A stretch of DNA of 64,000 bases from Bacillus sp. FJAT-42376. GTDB lineage: Bacteria > Bacillota > Bacilli > Bacillales > Bacillaceae. The position numbers and the translations under genes were made by a program. Numbering within the stretch: the first letter of the stretch is position 1; every line of letters begins with the position of its first letter. Under the pieces are notes generated by a model that saw only the letters and a list, made by a program, of their open reading frames with translations, searched no databases and was not told the origin of the DNA. Below, piece after piece: positions 1 to 12,600 of the stretch. The stretch covers positions 3,286,001-3,350,000 of the forward strand of contig NZ_CP033906.1 of assembly GCF_003816055.1 (NCBI RefSeq). Reading direction: 5' to 3'.

Positions 1-24
1 ATGAAGTCGGAACGGCTGAAGCAT
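1..24 (-). CDS. leuD: LeuD, isopropylmalate isomerase small subunit, first 8 codons only
   Basis: Only the start of this gene is in the window. An ATG at 24-22 is preceded by a strong ribosome-binding site (AAAGGAGGA, 6 nt upstream), and the first codons read MLQPFRLH, which resembles the start of LeuD. LeuD pairs with LeuC to isomerise 2-isopropylmalate to 3-isopropylmalate, and it follows leuC in Bacillus operons. The start lies inside the still-open leuC frame, so the two genes overlap by at least 23 nt. The identity rests on position and a few residues. Confidence 0.6.
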
Positions 25-1441
25 GAACGTCTCCTCCTTTAAATGGTGATTTCCGAATGTCAACAAATCTGCCATGTACAGCGGCTGCTGCCGCCATAAC
101 CGGACTGACTAAATGAGTCCGTGCACCCTTTCCCTGACGGCCTTCAAAGTTTCGGTTAGAGGTCGAAGCGCACCTTTCCCCCTCGGGTACCGCATCATCG
201 TTCATGCTTAAACACATGCTGCAGCCGGAGTGCCTCCATTCAAAACCCGCTTCCTTGAAAATGGTGTCAAGACCTTCTTCCTCTGCCTTTCTTTTTACCG
301 CTTCCGATCCCGGTACAACCATGGCTCTTACGGAAGAAGCCACCGTTTTCCCTTGTATATAGGCGGCCGCTTCCCGCAGATCATGAATCCGGGAATTTGT
401 GCACGACCCGATAAATACATGCTGAACGGCAAGGTTCTCAAGCGGCTGACCAGGAGCCAGCTGCATATAAGAGTAAGCCCGTTCAGCTTCTTTTTTCCCT
501 TCCTTCGTCGGATAGGACTCAAGGGCAGGAACATGTTGGTCAACCGGGAGAGCCATACCGGGATTTGTTCCCCATGTAATCATCGGACCAATGTCTTCTG
601 CACGGAGCTCGATTGTTTTGTCATAGGAAGCTCCTTCATCGGTGACAAGCTGTTTCCACTGTTCCGTATACTTCTCAAATTCTTCTCCTTTTGGTGCAAA
701 CTTTCTGCCTTTTATATAAGAAAACGTTGTTTCATCCGGAGCGATCAGTCCTGCTCTTGCCCCTGCTTCGATCGACATATTGCAAATCGTCATTCTTTCA
801 TCCATCGATAAATTCCGGATCACATTTCCGGTAAATTCAATCACGCAGCCAGTGCCAAAACGCACTCCGTATTGCCCGATTGTATAGAGAATTACATCTT
901 TCGCTGTCACTCCTTCTCCAAGCTCTCCATTGATGTTAATCTGGAGGGTTTTTGGTTTTTTCTGCCAGAGTGTCTGTGTAGCGAGAACATGCTCTACTTC
1001 ACTCGTCCCGATTCCAAAGGCAAGTGCTCCGAAAGCCCCGTGGGTGGATGTGTGGCTATCACCGCACACAATCGTCTTTCCTGGAAGCGTCAGTCCAAGC
1101 TCCGGGCCAATAACGTGGACAATTCCCTGATCCTCACTTCCTATACCCGCAAGCTGAATACCAAATTGTGTGCAATTCCGCTCTAATGCACAGATTTGAT
1201 TTTTGGCTGTTTCATCTTTAATCACTGCCGGATTGATGGTCGGAATATTATGATCCATTGTGGCAAAGGTCAAATCCGGTCTTCTGACCTTTCTTTCTTT
1301 AGTCCTGAGTCCCTCGAATGCCTGCGGAGAGGTTACTTCATGAATGAGATGCAGGTCAATGTAGAGAAGATCCGGTTTCCCCTCTTCGGTATAAACAACG
1401 TGCTGATCCCACAGTTTTTCAAATAGCGTTCTCTTTTTCAT
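1..1441 (-). CDS. leuC: LeuC, isopropylmalate isomerase large subunit (stop lies outside the window)
   Basis: This is an aconitase-family [4Fe-4S] enzyme that acts with LeuD in leucine synthesis. Translation from the ATG at 1441, behind a GGAGGAGG ribosome-binding site, starts [16 protein letters not shown]. It contains the family signatures [20 protein letters not shown] and, further on, FIGSCTNSR and SGCSMC, which carry the cluster-ligand cysteines. The frame is open to the window edge (about 480 codons), and B. subtilis LeuC has about 472 residues, so nearly all of it is present. It lies 120 nt downstream of leuB, and that spacer holds a long inverted repeat. It is the sixth gene of the ilv-leu operon. 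Confidence 0.95.
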   Translation of the reverse strand, partial: MKKRTLFEKLWDQHVVYTEEGKPDLLYIDLHLIHEVTSPQAFEGLRTKERKVRRPDLTFATMDHNIPTINPAVIKDETAKNQICALERNCTQFGIQLAGIGSEDQGIVHVIGPELGLTLPGKTIVCGDSHTSTHGAFGALAFGIGTSEVEHVLATQTLWQKKPKTLQININGELGEGVTAKDVILYTIGQYGVRFGTGCVIEFTGNVIRNLSMDERMTICNMSIEAGARAGLIAPDETTFSYIKGRKFAPKGEEFEKYTEQWKQLVTDEGASYDKTIELRAEDIGPMITWGTNPGMALPVDQHVPALESYPTKEGKKEAERAYSYMQLAPGQPLENLAVQHVFIGSCTNSRIHDLREAAAYIQGKTVASSVRAMVVPGSEAVKRKAEEEGLDTIFKEAGFEWRHSGCSMCLSMNDDAVPEGERCASTSNRNFEGRQGKGARTHLVSPVMAAAAAVHGRFVDIRKSPFKGGDVHASAVPTS

Positions 1442-1486
1442 GTTTCTCCTCCTCCTTTGTCATTTAGATCTTTTTATTAACCCCGC

Positions 1487-1532
1487 CTGCAGATAAATGC
1501 TCCATGTGTTTGCCCGCAAGTCTCATCTGCAG
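1487..1532 (-). other. Inverted repeat in the leuB-leuC spacer
   Basis: An 8-bp perfect inverted repeat (CTGCAGAT at 1525-1532 and its complement at 1487-1494 on the transcript) encloses 30 nt in the 120-nt spacer between leuB and leuC. No U-run follows directly, so it is not a standard terminator. It may be an mRNA processing or stability element within the long ilv-leu transcript. That role is inference. Confidence 0.4.
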
Positions 1533-1561
1533 GAGTTATAAAATCAGCCATATGCCGTTTT

Positions 1562-2674
1562 TTACGCATAAGCTTCCATTATATGAAGAATTGCGTTATC
1601 GTCCGCCAGGCTTTCTTTAATTTCTTCAACCATTTCAGCTGTTGAGAGCGGATGCTCTTTATCCATAGCCAGATCGCCAGTCCGTTTCCCCGCATCCAGC
1701 ACGTGCTGAACGGCTCTTTCAACTGCCTGGGCTTCTTCTTCCATTCCAAAAGAAGTCCGGAGCATCATTGCTGCTGACAAAATCATCGCCAGCGGATTCG
1801 CTTTGTTCTCCCCTGCAATGTCAGGGGCAGAACCATGAACGGGCTCATATAGGTGAAGGCCGCTCATAGAAAGACTTGATGACGGAAGCATTCCTAATGA
1901 TCCCGTTAAAACGGAAGCTTCATCACTCAAAATATCGCCAAACATATTTTCCGTTACAAGGACATCGAATTGCGCAGGATTTTTAATCAGCTGCATGGCT
2001 GCATTGTCAACTAGCATGTGCTCAAGCTCAACATCCGGAAAACTGGCTTTTACTTCCTCAGCAGTTTCCCTCCACATCCTGCTCGATTCAAGAACATTTG
2101 CTTTATCGACTGATGTTACCTTTCTTCTTCTTTCCGAAGCTATTTCGAATGCAGACTGCAATATGCGTCTTACCTCTTCTTTTGTATAGTAAAGCGTATC
2201 TACGGCTGATTCTTTTCCTCCGTCAGATGAACGCTCACTTGGTTTGCCGAAATACAATCCGCCAGTCAGCTCCCGGACAATAACAAGGTCTACCCCTTCC
2301 AGCACCGATTGTTTAAAAGGGCTGTGTCCATTTAAACAATCGTACGCTTTCACAGGCCGGACATTGGCATAAAGCCCGAGCTCTTTGCGAAGAGCAAGCA
2401 ATCCTCTTTCAGGTCTCCTGTCAGGAGATTCTTTATCCCATTTAGGACCTCCGACCGCACCTAACAATACAGCATCTGCACTGCGGCACAGTTCCAGCGT
2501 TTCTGCAGGAAGCGGCACACCTTGCTGATCAATGGCAGAACCGCCGATTGATCCAGATGTGAAGATAAATTCATGGCCGAATTGTTCAGCAATGACAGAC
2601 AATACCTCCCGGGCCCCCTGCATGACTTCTTTTCCGATTCCGTCTCCCGGCAGCATTGCGATTGTTTTCTTCAC
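1562..2674 (-). CDS. leuB: LeuB, 3-isopropylmalate dehydrogenase
   Basis: This 370-aa enzyme oxidatively decarboxylates 3-isopropylmalate to 2-oxoisocaproate with NAD+, the third step of leucine synthesis. The N-terminus has the LPGDGIGKEV motif. The substrate-loop region carries VRELTGGLYFG, and NMFGDILSDEAS followed by EPVHGSAPDIAG matches the metal and cofactor sites of the isocitrate/isopropylmalate dehydrogenase family. The start codon is GTG at 2674-2672, with GGGGGAT upstream. It lies 19 nt after leuA in the ilv-leu operon. Length is normal for the family. Confidence 0.97.
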   Translation of the reverse strand: MKKTIAMLPGDGIGKEVMQGAREVLSVIAEQFGHEFIFTSGSIGGSAIDQQGVPLPAETLELCRSADAVLLGAVGGPKWDKESPDRRPERGLLALRKELGLYANVRPVKAYDCLNGHSPFKQSVLEGVDLVIVRELTGGLYFGKPSERSSDGGKESAVDTLYYTKEEVRRILQSAFEIASERRRKVTSVDKANVLESSRMWRETAEEVKASFPDVELEHMLVDNAAMQLIKNPAQFDVLVTENMFGDILSDEASVLTGSLGMLPSSSLSMSGLHLYEPVHGSAPDIAGENKANPLAMILSAAMMLRTSFGMEEEAQAVERAVQHVLDAGKRTGDLAMDKEHPLSTAEMVEEIKESLADDNAILHIMEAYA

Positions 2675-2693
2675 AATCCATCCCCCATTTCAA

Positions 2694-5802
<3,109 letters not shown>

Positions 5803-5806
<4 letters not shown>

Positions 5807-7524
5807 GGTTTCACTCCTTCCATTTGATGAATGCCTTTTCCTGGCGCAATCATTGGATACACGTTTTCTTCTTTTTCTACTAAAACGTTAATCAGCATCG
5901 GTTCGTCAGATTGAAGGGCCTCCTTTAAGTTCAAGTCCGCCTCGTTCATATTCGTAATGGTCAGTCCTTTAATCCCGTAAGCTTCAGCCAGTTTATTAAA
6001 ATTCGGCTGAGAGGCGAATTTCGAATGGGAGTACCTTTCCTCATAAAAGATTTCCTGCCACTGTCTGACCATCCCGAGTGATTGATTGTTTAAAACAATA
6101 ATTTTAATCGGCAGCTGCAGTTCATAAATGACGGATAGCTCCTGCAGCGTCATCTGAAATCCGCCATCTCCTACAACCGCCACCACTTTCCTGTCCCGGC
6201 CTGCAAGCTGTGCGCCTATTGCGGCCGGGAGACCGAATCCCATTGTCCCAAGGCCACCTGATGTCACCCAGCTGTCGGCTTTGTTAAAGGGGTAAAATTG
6301 AGCGGCCCACATTTGATGCTGCCCGACATCCGTTGTTACAATGGCTTCCCCTGCTGTATGCGCATAAACCATCTCCAGTAATTTTTGAGGTTTGATTACG
6401 TCTTCCGATTTTTCATACCAAAGCGGATACTCTCCCTTTGATTTCTCCTGTTTCATCCGCCAGTCTACTGAATCCGGCTTTTTTCCATTTTGATGAATCA
6501 GCTCTTGAAGAACGTGCTTTGCGTCTCCTACAACCGGGATATGGGTCGGAACATTTTTTCCGACTTCGGCCGGATCAATATCAATATGGGCAACGGTCGC
6601 ATATTTAGCGAAATCATCAAGGTTTCCGGTTAACCGGTCATCAAATCTCGCCCCAATATTGATTAAAAGGTCACATTCATAAAGAGCCATGTTTGCTGTG
6701 TAGGTACCGTGCATACCCGCCATACCTAAAAACAGCTTGTGATCGGCCGGAAAACCGCCAAGTCCCAAAAGAGTGTGGACTACTGGAATTTCCTGCTGTT
6801 CGGCATATTTTTTTAAATATTCAGACGCATTAGCGTGCAGAACACCCGCTCCGGCTAAGATAACCGGTTTTTTTGCCCGGCTCACAGCCTCAACAAGCTT
6901 TCTGATCTGTAAATGATTCGCTTCTGTTACAGGCTGATACCCCGGCAGATCCAGTTCCTGATCATACCTGAATTCTCCCTCAGATACCGCAATGTCCTTT
7001 GGAATATCGATTAGTACAGGACCAGGTCTCCCGGTAGAGGCGATGTGAAATGCTTCCTTGACAGCCATCGGAAGTTCATCTACATGCCTCACCTGGACAC
7101 TGTGTTTAGTGATCGGCATGGTGATTCCGAGGACATCCGCTTCCTGAAAGGCATCGGATCCGATAACCGTTGAGGCTACCTGCCCGGTAAAAACCACGAG
7201 TGGAAGCGAGTCAATCATGGCATCTGCAAGACCTGTTACAAGATTTGTAGCCCCGGGTCCCGAAGTAGCGATAACTACCCCGGGCCTGCCTGAAATCCTT
7301 GCATATCCCTCAGCAGCATGAATGGCACCCTGTTCATGTCTCGTCAGAATATGAAACAGCCCTGAATCATACAGTTTGTCGTAAAGCGGAAGGACAGCTC
7401 CTCCCGGATATCCAAAAAGCACTTCTACCTTTTCTCTTTTCAGCGCTTCAATCAGCATGCTGCCTCCGGTCATCCTTAAAGGCTGTTCGAGCTGTACCTC
7501 ATCCATCTCTGCTTGCAGTTTCAT
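5803..7524 (-). CDS. ilvB: IlvB, acetolactate synthase catalytic subunit
   Basis: This 573-aa thiamine-diphosphate enzyme condenses two pyruvates, or pyruvate and 2-oxobutyrate. The catalytic glutamate is seen in [15 protein letters not shown] (about residue 64), and the ThDP/Mg motif runs from [13 protein letters not shown] to [14 protein letters not shown]. The FAD-binding middle domain is also present. ATG at 7524 follows AGAGGAGG with ideal spacing. It is the first gene of the ilv-leu operon and lies directly downstream of a leucine-responsive T-box leader. Confidence 0.97.
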
Positions 7525-7593
7525 GTTTTTGCCTCCTCTTCTTTCAAAAGCGTCTCATCCCCAAAACGTGCGCCTCCGCAAAACGGTAAAGCA

Positions 7594-7875
7594 ATATAAA
7601 AACCTCTCCACCCCTCATAAGACCCGTATACAGCGGATCAAAGGGGCGAAGAGGTTAGATCTCTGCGCGGTACCACCCTTTTTCATGGCCATCCAGCCAT
7701 CTCAGGAACAATCATGTTCGTTTTAATAACGAGTGCTTCGGATGCACCCGGCCCTTTCTACTTCATTCAAAAGGGCACTCCGAGGTGAGTTCATCATCCG
7801 TGCCAACACCGGCTTCCAGCGACCCGGCTCTCTGTAGATGGCTGATTCAGACAATTACTTTTCCCCGTCATTGTT
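7594..7875 (-). promoter_or_regulatory. Leucine T-box leader of the ilv-leu operon
   Basis: The conserved T-box sequence AGGGTGGTACCGCG lies at 7679-7666. Upstream, the Stem I specifier region reads GAA-CUC-ACC, and CUC (7789-7787) is a leucine codon. Downstream is an intrinsic terminator (7656-7598; CTCTTCGCCCC pairing with GGGGTGGAGAG, then a U-run) that can be replaced by the antiterminator. Uncharged tRNA-Leu should therefore allow ilvB-leuD transcription. The whole leader lies between the ilvE stop and ilvB. No clear promoter was found for it, so transcription may start within the end of ilvE or read through from ilvE. Confidence 0.95.
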
Positions 7876-7897
7876 TTGCTTTATGAGTTTGCAGACT

Positions 7898-8803
7898 TTA
7901 GCTGACATGAAGATTTTCTTCAGGAAGATTCACTTTTTCGCCTTCTTCAATCACTTTTCGTCTAAACTGTTCAAGCAGATATTTCGTGTGCTCACCCGGC
8001 GTACCGTTTCCAATCACTCTTCCATCCACTTTGACTACGGCAATCACTTCAGCTGCCGTTCCTGTGAGGAAAACCTCTTCGGCTGTATAAACATCATGGC
8101 GTGTAAAGGGCTCTTCCGAAACCTGGTAGCCGAGTTCATGGGCAATATCAATAATGGCATTCCTTGTGATCCCTTCGAGTGCCCCGATATAGCCCGGCGG
8201 CGTAAGCAGCTTGCCCTTTTTAACAATAAAGACGTTATCGGCTGATCCTTCAGCTACGTAGCCTTGATCGTTCAGCATGAGTGCTTCGCTCACATTTGCA
8301 AGGTGTGCCTCAATCTTTACAAGAATGTTGTTTAAGTAGTTTAATGATTTTACCTTGGGGCTTAATACGTCCGGCCGGTTTCTTCTTGTAGGCACCGTAA
8401 CGATATCGATTCCAGATTCATAAAGGTGTTTTGGAAAAATGGCCAGCGGTTCAACAATGATGACCACATTCGCTGCCGGACATTTATAAGGGTCCAGTCC
8501 GAGATCCCCTACTCCTCTTGAAACTACGAGACGGATGTAGGCATTTCTAAGTCCATTCTTTTCCACTGTCTGAATGACAAGTTTCGTTAAGTCTTCCTGG
8601 CTGTATGGCATATTGAGCAAAATGGATTTGCCTGATTCATAAAGCCGGTCCATATGCTCTTTCATTCGAAAGATGTTCCCGTTGTATACCCTGATTCCTT
8701 CAAATATGCCATCTCCGTACAAGAATCCGTGATCGTATACAGAAATCTTGGCATCTTCCTTCCGTACAAATTCACCGTTCAAGAAGATCCACTGATCACT
8801 CAT
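7898..8803 (-). CDS. ilvE: IlvE, branched-chain amino acid aminotransferase (class IV)
   Basis: This 301-aa PLP enzyme makes the last step to leucine, isoleucine and valine. The fold-type IV lysine is K152 in VKSLNYLNN, with EGSADNVFIV and the phosphate-binding region GALEGITRN downstream. The DGIFEGIRVY motif near the N-terminus is typical. The ATG at 8803 follows AAAGG. It lies just upstream of the ilv-leu T-box but has its own sigma-A promoter and a CodY-like box, so it can be expressed separately. A D-amino acid aminotransferase is less likely given the context. Confidence 0.92.
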   Translation of the reverse strand: MSDQWIFLNGEFVRKEDAKISVYDHGFLYGDGIFEGIRVYNGNIFRMKEHMDRLYESGKSILLNMPYSQEDLTKLVIQTVEKNGLRNAYIRLVVSRGVGDLGLDPYKCPAANVVIIVEPLAIFPKHLYESGIDIVTVPTRRNRPDVLSPKVKSLNYLNNILVKIEAHLANVSEALMLNDQGYVAEGSADNVFIVKKGKLLTPPGYIGALEGITRNAIIDIAHELGYQVSEEPFTRHDVYTAEEVFLTGTAAEVIAVVKVDGRVIGNGTPGEHTKYLLEQFRRKVIEEGEKVNLPEENLHVS

Positions 8804-8935
8804 GCCTGGTCACACCTTTCCTTTAATGTAAAGACGCTTTAAACGAATACAAAATAAGTTGTAAAAAAAATCCTATAACAACGTTATATGGATGATTTAA
8901 AGTTGTAAAATGCCGTGTGTTGAATGTTTGAACCT

Positions 8936-8964
8936 ATCTTACGCCCGTTCCAGACGAGAGTCAA
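8936..8964 (-). promoter_or_regulatory. Sigma-A promoter of ilvE
   Basis: On the minus strand the -35 TTGACT (8964-8959) and -10 TAAGAT (8941-8936) are separated by exactly 17 nt. The position, about 130 nt before the ilvE start, fits a promoter with an untranslated leader. Confidence 0.7.
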
Positions 8965-8977
8965 CACCCTTTTTCTA

Positions 8978-8992
8978 AATTAACTGATAATT
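8978..8992 (-). promoter_or_regulatory. CodY-like operator upstream of ilvE
   Basis: The 15-mer AATTATCAGTTAATT matches the CodY consensus AATTTTCWGAAAATT at 12 of 15 positions. It sits in a longer inverted repeat, CTAAATTA-5 nt-TAATTTAG (8975-8995), centred about 20 nt upstream of the -35 of the ilvE promoter. CodY controls branched-chain amino acid genes in B. subtilis. Binding here is inferred. Confidence 0.55.
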
Positions 8993-9141
8993 TAGATTAA
9001 TTAAATAATTTGTATACGCTTACATCCGCGTCATAATAGGAAAAGCTTTTTTGCAATTTTTTTGTACTTTTTTCTGACAGGGTTTTTTGACAGGATTCGA
9101 AAGGGGATCACACAATGAGGACAATTTATTTTCGCAGCAAA

Positions 9142-9178
9142 ACAAAAAACCTTCTGAAAAAAATTTTTTCAGAAGGTT
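9142..9178 (-). terminator. Terminator after tRNA-Arg
   Basis: A 15-bp perfect hairpin (AACCTTCTGAAAAAA and its complement) is followed on the minus strand by TTTTTTG. It lies 16 nt beyond the 3' end of the tRNA gene. Confidence 0.85.
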
Positions 9179-9193
9179 GAGTATGTAATAGTA

Positions 9194-9270
9194 TGGCGTC
9201 CCAGGAGAGATTCGAACTCCCGACCGTACGCTTAGAAGGCGTATGCTCTATCCGGCTGAGCTACTGGGAC
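9194..9270 (-). tRNA. tRNA-Arg (anticodon UCU)
   Basis: The 77-nt gene has a full cloverleaf. The acceptor arm GTCCCAG pairs with CTGGGAC, the D-arm carries AGCTCAGCCGGATAGAGC, and the T-arm has the GTTCGAATC loop. The anticodon stem TACGC/GCGTA has loop CTTCTAA, giving anticodon TCT, which reads AGA. The 3' CCA is encoded. It is a single tRNA with its own promoter and terminator. Confidence 0.97.
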
Positions 9271-9319
9271 ATGATTTTGTTTCAGCTGATTTGTTGTTTC
9301 TGTATCAGCGACAAGATTT

Positions 9320-9348
9320 ATTATATTTTCTTTCGATAATAAAGTCAA
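9320..9348 (-). promoter_or_regulatory. Sigma-A promoter of tRNA-Arg
   Basis: TTGACT (9348-9343), a 17-nt spacer and a perfect TATAAT (9325-9320) lie about 50 nt upstream of the tRNA 5' end. Confidence 0.85.
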
Positions 9349-9367
9349 TAACTTTTCAAAAGTTTTT

Positions 9368-9393
9368 TTGGAAAAGGAGGAATTTCTTCCTCC
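9368..9393 (-). terminator. Terminator after ysnB
   Basis: The hairpin GGAGGAA-TTTC-TTCCTCC type stem (9376-9393) is followed on the minus strand by TTTTCC. It lies just beyond the ysnB stop. Confidence 0.65.
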
Positions 9394-9403
9394 CTCTTAT
9401 ATT

Positions 9404-9916
9404 TTATGCAAAGGAATAGGATTTTTCCAGCTCTTTTATAGGATTTCCTGAAAAATCATAAAATAAAACATGCGCTTGCTGATCTTCAAGGGTGATTATA
9501 GCATAGGACCTCTCAGGGCGCACTCTCGGCAGCCGAATGCTGCCTGGATTAATAAACAGGATGCGGTCGTTCATTTCGCTGCCTGCGATATGGGTATGCC
9601 CGAAGCAAACAATTGATGCTCCTGTCTCCTGAGCTTTATATTTTAAATTCATAAGGGTGGATTTCACGGAGTGCAGATGCCCGTGGGCAATCAGGAACCG
9701 GTACTGCCCTGCTTCTTGAACAAGTTCATCGGGATATCTTGTATCAAAATCACAGTTTCCCCCTACAATCCACATTGAATGGACTGCCTGATCATCTGCC
9801 TGGAGTTCTGAATCCCCGCAGTGGATAACGGCGGATGTCTCATTTTTATGCCGGTCAATTATTAAGGCCATTTCCTCTGTAAGGCCGTGGCTGTCGCTCA
9901 TAATCAGCACTTTCAT
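9404..9916 (-). CDS. ysnB: YsnB, YfcE/MJ0936-family metallophosphoesterase
   Basis: This 170-aa protein is a small calcineurin-like phosphoesterase. The metal-binding motifs appear in order: MSDSHG near residue 7, HCGDSE near 33, VGGNCDFD near 52, AHGHLHS near 75 and CFGHTH near 98. Relatives hydrolyse phosphodiesters such as bis-p-nitrophenyl phosphate in vitro, but the natural substrate is unknown. The ATG at 9916 follows GGGGGGA. It is the last gene of gerM-rph-rdgB-ysnB, 13 nt after rdgB. Confidence 0.88.
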   Translation of the reverse strand: MKVLIMSDSHGLTEEMALIIDRHKNETSAVIHCGDSELQADDQAVHSMWIVGGNCDFDTRYPDELVQEAGQYRFLIAHGHLHSVKSTLMNLKYKAQETGASIVCFGHTHIAGSEMNDRILFINPGSIRLPRVRPERSYAIITLEDQQAHVLFYDFSGNPIKELEKSYSFA

Positions 9917-9929
9917 TGCAATCCCCCCG

Positions 9930-10532
9930 TTAGAAGTACTCTCGAATCAGCTTCTCCAGCTTTTTCAGCGCATCTGCCCGATGGCTGATTTTGTTCTTTT
10001 CAGCCTGTGTAAGCTCTGCCATCGTCACACCTTTGTCCTTCACCAAAAAGATCGGATCATAGCCAAAGCCATTCATTCCTGCCGGAGTTTCCGTGATCAG
10101 TCCCTCAACAGATCCCTCGACGGTTTTTGTTTCTTTGCCTGGAGCAGCAATCGCCAGCGCACATCTGAACCTGCCCGTTCTTTGCTCCTTCTCCACGTCT
10201 TTCATATTCTCCAATACTTTTCTTATATTGGCGGCATCATCTTTTTCTTCCCCCGCATACCTCGCCGAATAAATTCCAGGGTCTCCTCCAAGCGAATCTA
10301 TGGAGAGACCAGAATCATCGGCAATGACTGGCTTTCCGGTAAGCCTGGAGATGGTTTCAGCTTTCAGAATCGCATTTTCTTCGAAGGAATGGCCGGTTTC
10401 CTCTACGTCCGGAAGATTTGGAAACTCGTTAAGCGAAACCGTCTGAAATCCTTTCGGTTCAAAAAGAGATTTAAATTCTGCGGCTTTCCCTTCATTACGT
10501 GTGGCAATTATGATTTGGCTCACTTGTTTCAA
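9930..10532 (-). CDS. rdgB: RdgB, XTP/dITP pyrophosphatase (HAM1 family)
   Basis: This 200-aa housecleaning enzyme removes non-canonical purine nucleotides (XTP, dITP). The family signatures [13 protein letters not shown] at the N-terminus, [13 protein letters not shown] in the middle and NGFGYDPIF plus KNKISHRA in the C-terminal half are all present. The start is TTG at 10532, overlapping the rph stop as TTGA. An in-frame GTG three codons later is an alternative. It is called ysnA in B. subtilis, where it also follows rph. Confidence 0.95.
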   Translation of the reverse strand: MKQVSQIIIATRNEGKAAEFKSLFEPKGFQTVSLNEFPNLPDVEETGHSFEENAILKAETISRLTGKPVIADDSGLSIDSLGGDPGIYSARYAGEEKDDAANIRKVLENMKDVEKEQRTGRFRCALAIAAPGKETKTVEGSVEGLITETPAGMNGFGYDPIFLVKDKGVTMAELTQAEKNKISHRADALKKLEKLIREYF

Positions 10533-11287
10533 CCTTCTTTCTCAAGATTTTTGACAATATGAGAGGCCCAATCACCCAAAACCGATTTTTGATGTTCAAT
10601 TAATGTATGTATACCCTCTTCTGCCAGATCTAAAAGTTTGTTCAGCTGATTCCTTGAGAAGGTTGCTTCCTCACCTGTTCCCTGCAGCTCCACCAATTCA
10701 TTTCTGGACGTCATAATGACATTCATATCCACTTCCGCAGAAGAGTCTTCTATGTAATTCAAATCCAGGATTTCACCGTTTTCAGGATCAATTCCAACGG
10801 AAGTAGCCGCAAGGAAATCTGTTACAGGCAATTCGGTTAAAATATTTTTATCCACAAGCTTGCCAAGTGCAATCGTCATAGCAGTAAATGCTCCTGTTAT
10901 GGAAGCGGTTCTAGTTCCCCCATCTGCCTGAATCACATCACAGTCAATCCAGATTGTCCTTTCTCCAAGCTTATTCAGGTCGACAACGGCTCTTAAAGCC
11001 CGTCCGATTAAACGCTGAATTTCCATCGTTCTTCCTGAAACTTTTCCTTTTGAAGATTCTCTTATGGTTCTTTGCTCAGTTGCTCTCGGGAGCATGGAGT
11101 ACTCTGCCGTAATCCACCCTTTCCCCTGCCCTCTCATGAAAGGAGGCACTCGGTCCTCAATACTCGCATTGCAGATGACTTTTGTATTTCCAACTGTAAT
11201 TAAAACAGACCCTTCCGGATGTGTAATAAATTCTGTTTGCATTTCCACTGGTCTAAGCTGATTTTTGGTTCTTCCATCGTTTCTCAT
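10529..11287 (-). CDS. rph: Rph, ribonuclease PH
   Basis: This 252-aa phosphorolytic 3' exoribonuclease trims tRNA 3' ends. The protein begins [14 protein letters not shown] and contains [14 protein letters not shown] and [19 protein letters not shown], both typical of RNase PH. I chose the ATG at 11287, with GGAGG 9 nt upstream, over an ATG 25 codons earlier that lacks family similarity. The protein is a little longer than the B. subtilis enzyme (245 residues). It lies 117 nt downstream of gerM and is coupled to rdgB by a 4-nt overlap. Confidence 0.96.
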   Translation of the reverse strand: MRNDGRTKNQLRPVEMQTEFITHPEGSVLITVGNTKVICNASIEDRVPPFMRGQGKGWITAEYSMLPRATEQRTIRESSKGKVSGRTMEIQRLIGRALRAVVDLNKLGERTIWIDCDVIQADGGTRTASITGAFTAMTIALGKLVDKNILTELPVTDFLAATSVGIDPENGEILDLNYIEDSSAEVDMNVIMTSRNELVELQGTGEEATFSRNQLNKLLDLAEEGIHTLIEHQKSVLGDWASHIVKNLEKEG

Positions 11288-11403
11288 CCAATAAACCTCC
11301 GTCCAAATAACAGGCATAGCGCTCCGCCTGCAATAAATAAGAGGCAGCTTCATAATAAGCATGCCTCTTTACTTTCCTCTTATAGTATATCAAAAATTCT
11401 GCT

Positions 11404-12480
11404 TTAAAAACTACCGGTGTTTACATTTACGGGACGGGCAACAGGCTTCGACAGTTTCTGCCCCTTCTCATTTAGAAGATCAGCTTTTCCGTCTACCGTT
11501 AATGCAACGGTTTCTACACCCTGCTGCTCCGTTAATGAAAGGACGATAGAAGTCAGAACTTTATCTGAAATGACTTTTTTCTCTCCATCCGCGCTGCCAT
11601 AAATGGATTTATTAAAATCAAGTGTTACTTTCCCATTCTCGTACTTAGGCGGTGAATTTAGCTTCACTGTGCCCTGGAACTCATCCAAAAGTCCGCTTGT
11701 GCTTGAAGGACCTTTGAGCAGCTCATTAACGGCCGCTGTAATCGGATCCTTTTCCTTATTATCCACCCGTCTTGTTACGGGGACATAGTAAGTTCCGTTT
11801 TCAGTTTGACCCAGGAAATAAACGGTCACAGGATGCGTGTTCGTTATATCCGCAACATCTGCTGTATCCATGTTAATCCCGTCGCTTCTCCCCATTTCCC
11901 CGGAAATAGGCGTTCCGTTCACCGGCATTTCATTTAAAGGATGGCCGTTCACCCAGATTTTCACCTTCTTGACGGACTCAAATTGAGTGAGTGTCCAAGT
12001 AATCGACTGAAGGATTTTTTGTTCATCCTCAGGCTTATAATTGGCAAATTCCTTTGAAAAATCTGCTGTAGCGGTACCGTCTTTGATCGTAACACCCAGC
12101 ACTTGAGTATCCGCCGGAAGAACCGCCCTGAATCCATCCGGCAGCATATTGCTGACCGGACCGCCATCGACAAGGTATTCCAGAACCTGTTTAGCCGCTC
12201 CTTCCTTTTTAGGCAGAGGCATAGCTTGAGAAACAACCATGCCGTTGTGATCGATTAAGTAAATATCTCTTGATACGGTTTGACCCTTTTCATCAGCGGC
12301 TTTTTGCCCCTCTTCTTTCTTCATCTCACCGTTTTTTGCATCTGTATACTTGACATCCTGCGGCGGATCTACTTCTTTCACTGCTTGTTCTCCTCCGCCG
12401 AACAAGCCGCATCCTGATAGTACAATAGAAGTAACAGCGATAGATGAAACCGCGACTGCTAACCTTTTGTTAATCGGCAT
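11404..12480 (-). CDS. gerM: GerM, sporulation/germination lipoprotein with two GerMN domains
   Basis: This 358-aa protein has a lipoprotein signal peptide with lipobox LSGC (lipidated Cys24), a charged linker, and two GerMN repeats (about residues 70-200 and 215-345). In B. subtilis GerM is needed for germination and for assembling the SpoIIIA-SpoIIQ complex between mother cell and forespore. It heads the gerM-rph-rdgB-ysnB order. A possible sporulation-type -10 (CGTATACATA) lies upstream near 12510, but this is weak. The ATG at 12480 follows AGGAGGGA. Confidence 0.93.
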   Translation of the reverse strand: MPINKRLAVAVSSIAVTSIVLSGCGLFGGGEQAVKEVDPPQDVKYTDAKNGEMKKEEGQKAADEKGQTVSRDIYLIDHNGMVVSQAMPLPKKEGAAKQVLEYLVDGGPVSNMLPDGFRAVLPADTQVLGVTIKDGTATADFSKEFANYKPEDEQKILQSITWTLTQFESVKKVKIWVNGHPLNEMPVNGTPISGEMGRSDGINMDTADVADITNTHPVTVYFLGQTENGTYYVPVTRRVDNKEKDPITAAVNELLKGPSSTSGLLDEFQGTVKLNSPPKYENGKVTLDFNKSIYGSADGEKKVISDKVLTSIVLSLTEQQGVETVALTVDGKADLLNEKGQKLSKPVARPVNVNTGSF

Positions 12481-12565
12481 GATTATCCCTCCTGAGGCTG
12501 TTTGTACTACTATGTATACGAGCCCCGGTTTATTTTATACCGCCCCCGCATAAGATTTTGTCCCA

Positions 12566-12600
12566 AGAAAAAAAGAGACTCCGAAGGAACAGAATCTCTT
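12566..12600 (-). terminator. Terminator after murI
   Basis: The hairpin AGAGATTC...GGAGTCTCT is followed by seven T on the minus strand, immediately after the murI stop codon. It separates ysmB-murI from gerM. Confidence 0.8.

Noticed and set aside
1..1441. leuC as a frameshifted or broken gene because of the missing stop
   Set aside because: The frame is intact, all motifs are present, and the missing stop is explained by the window edge.
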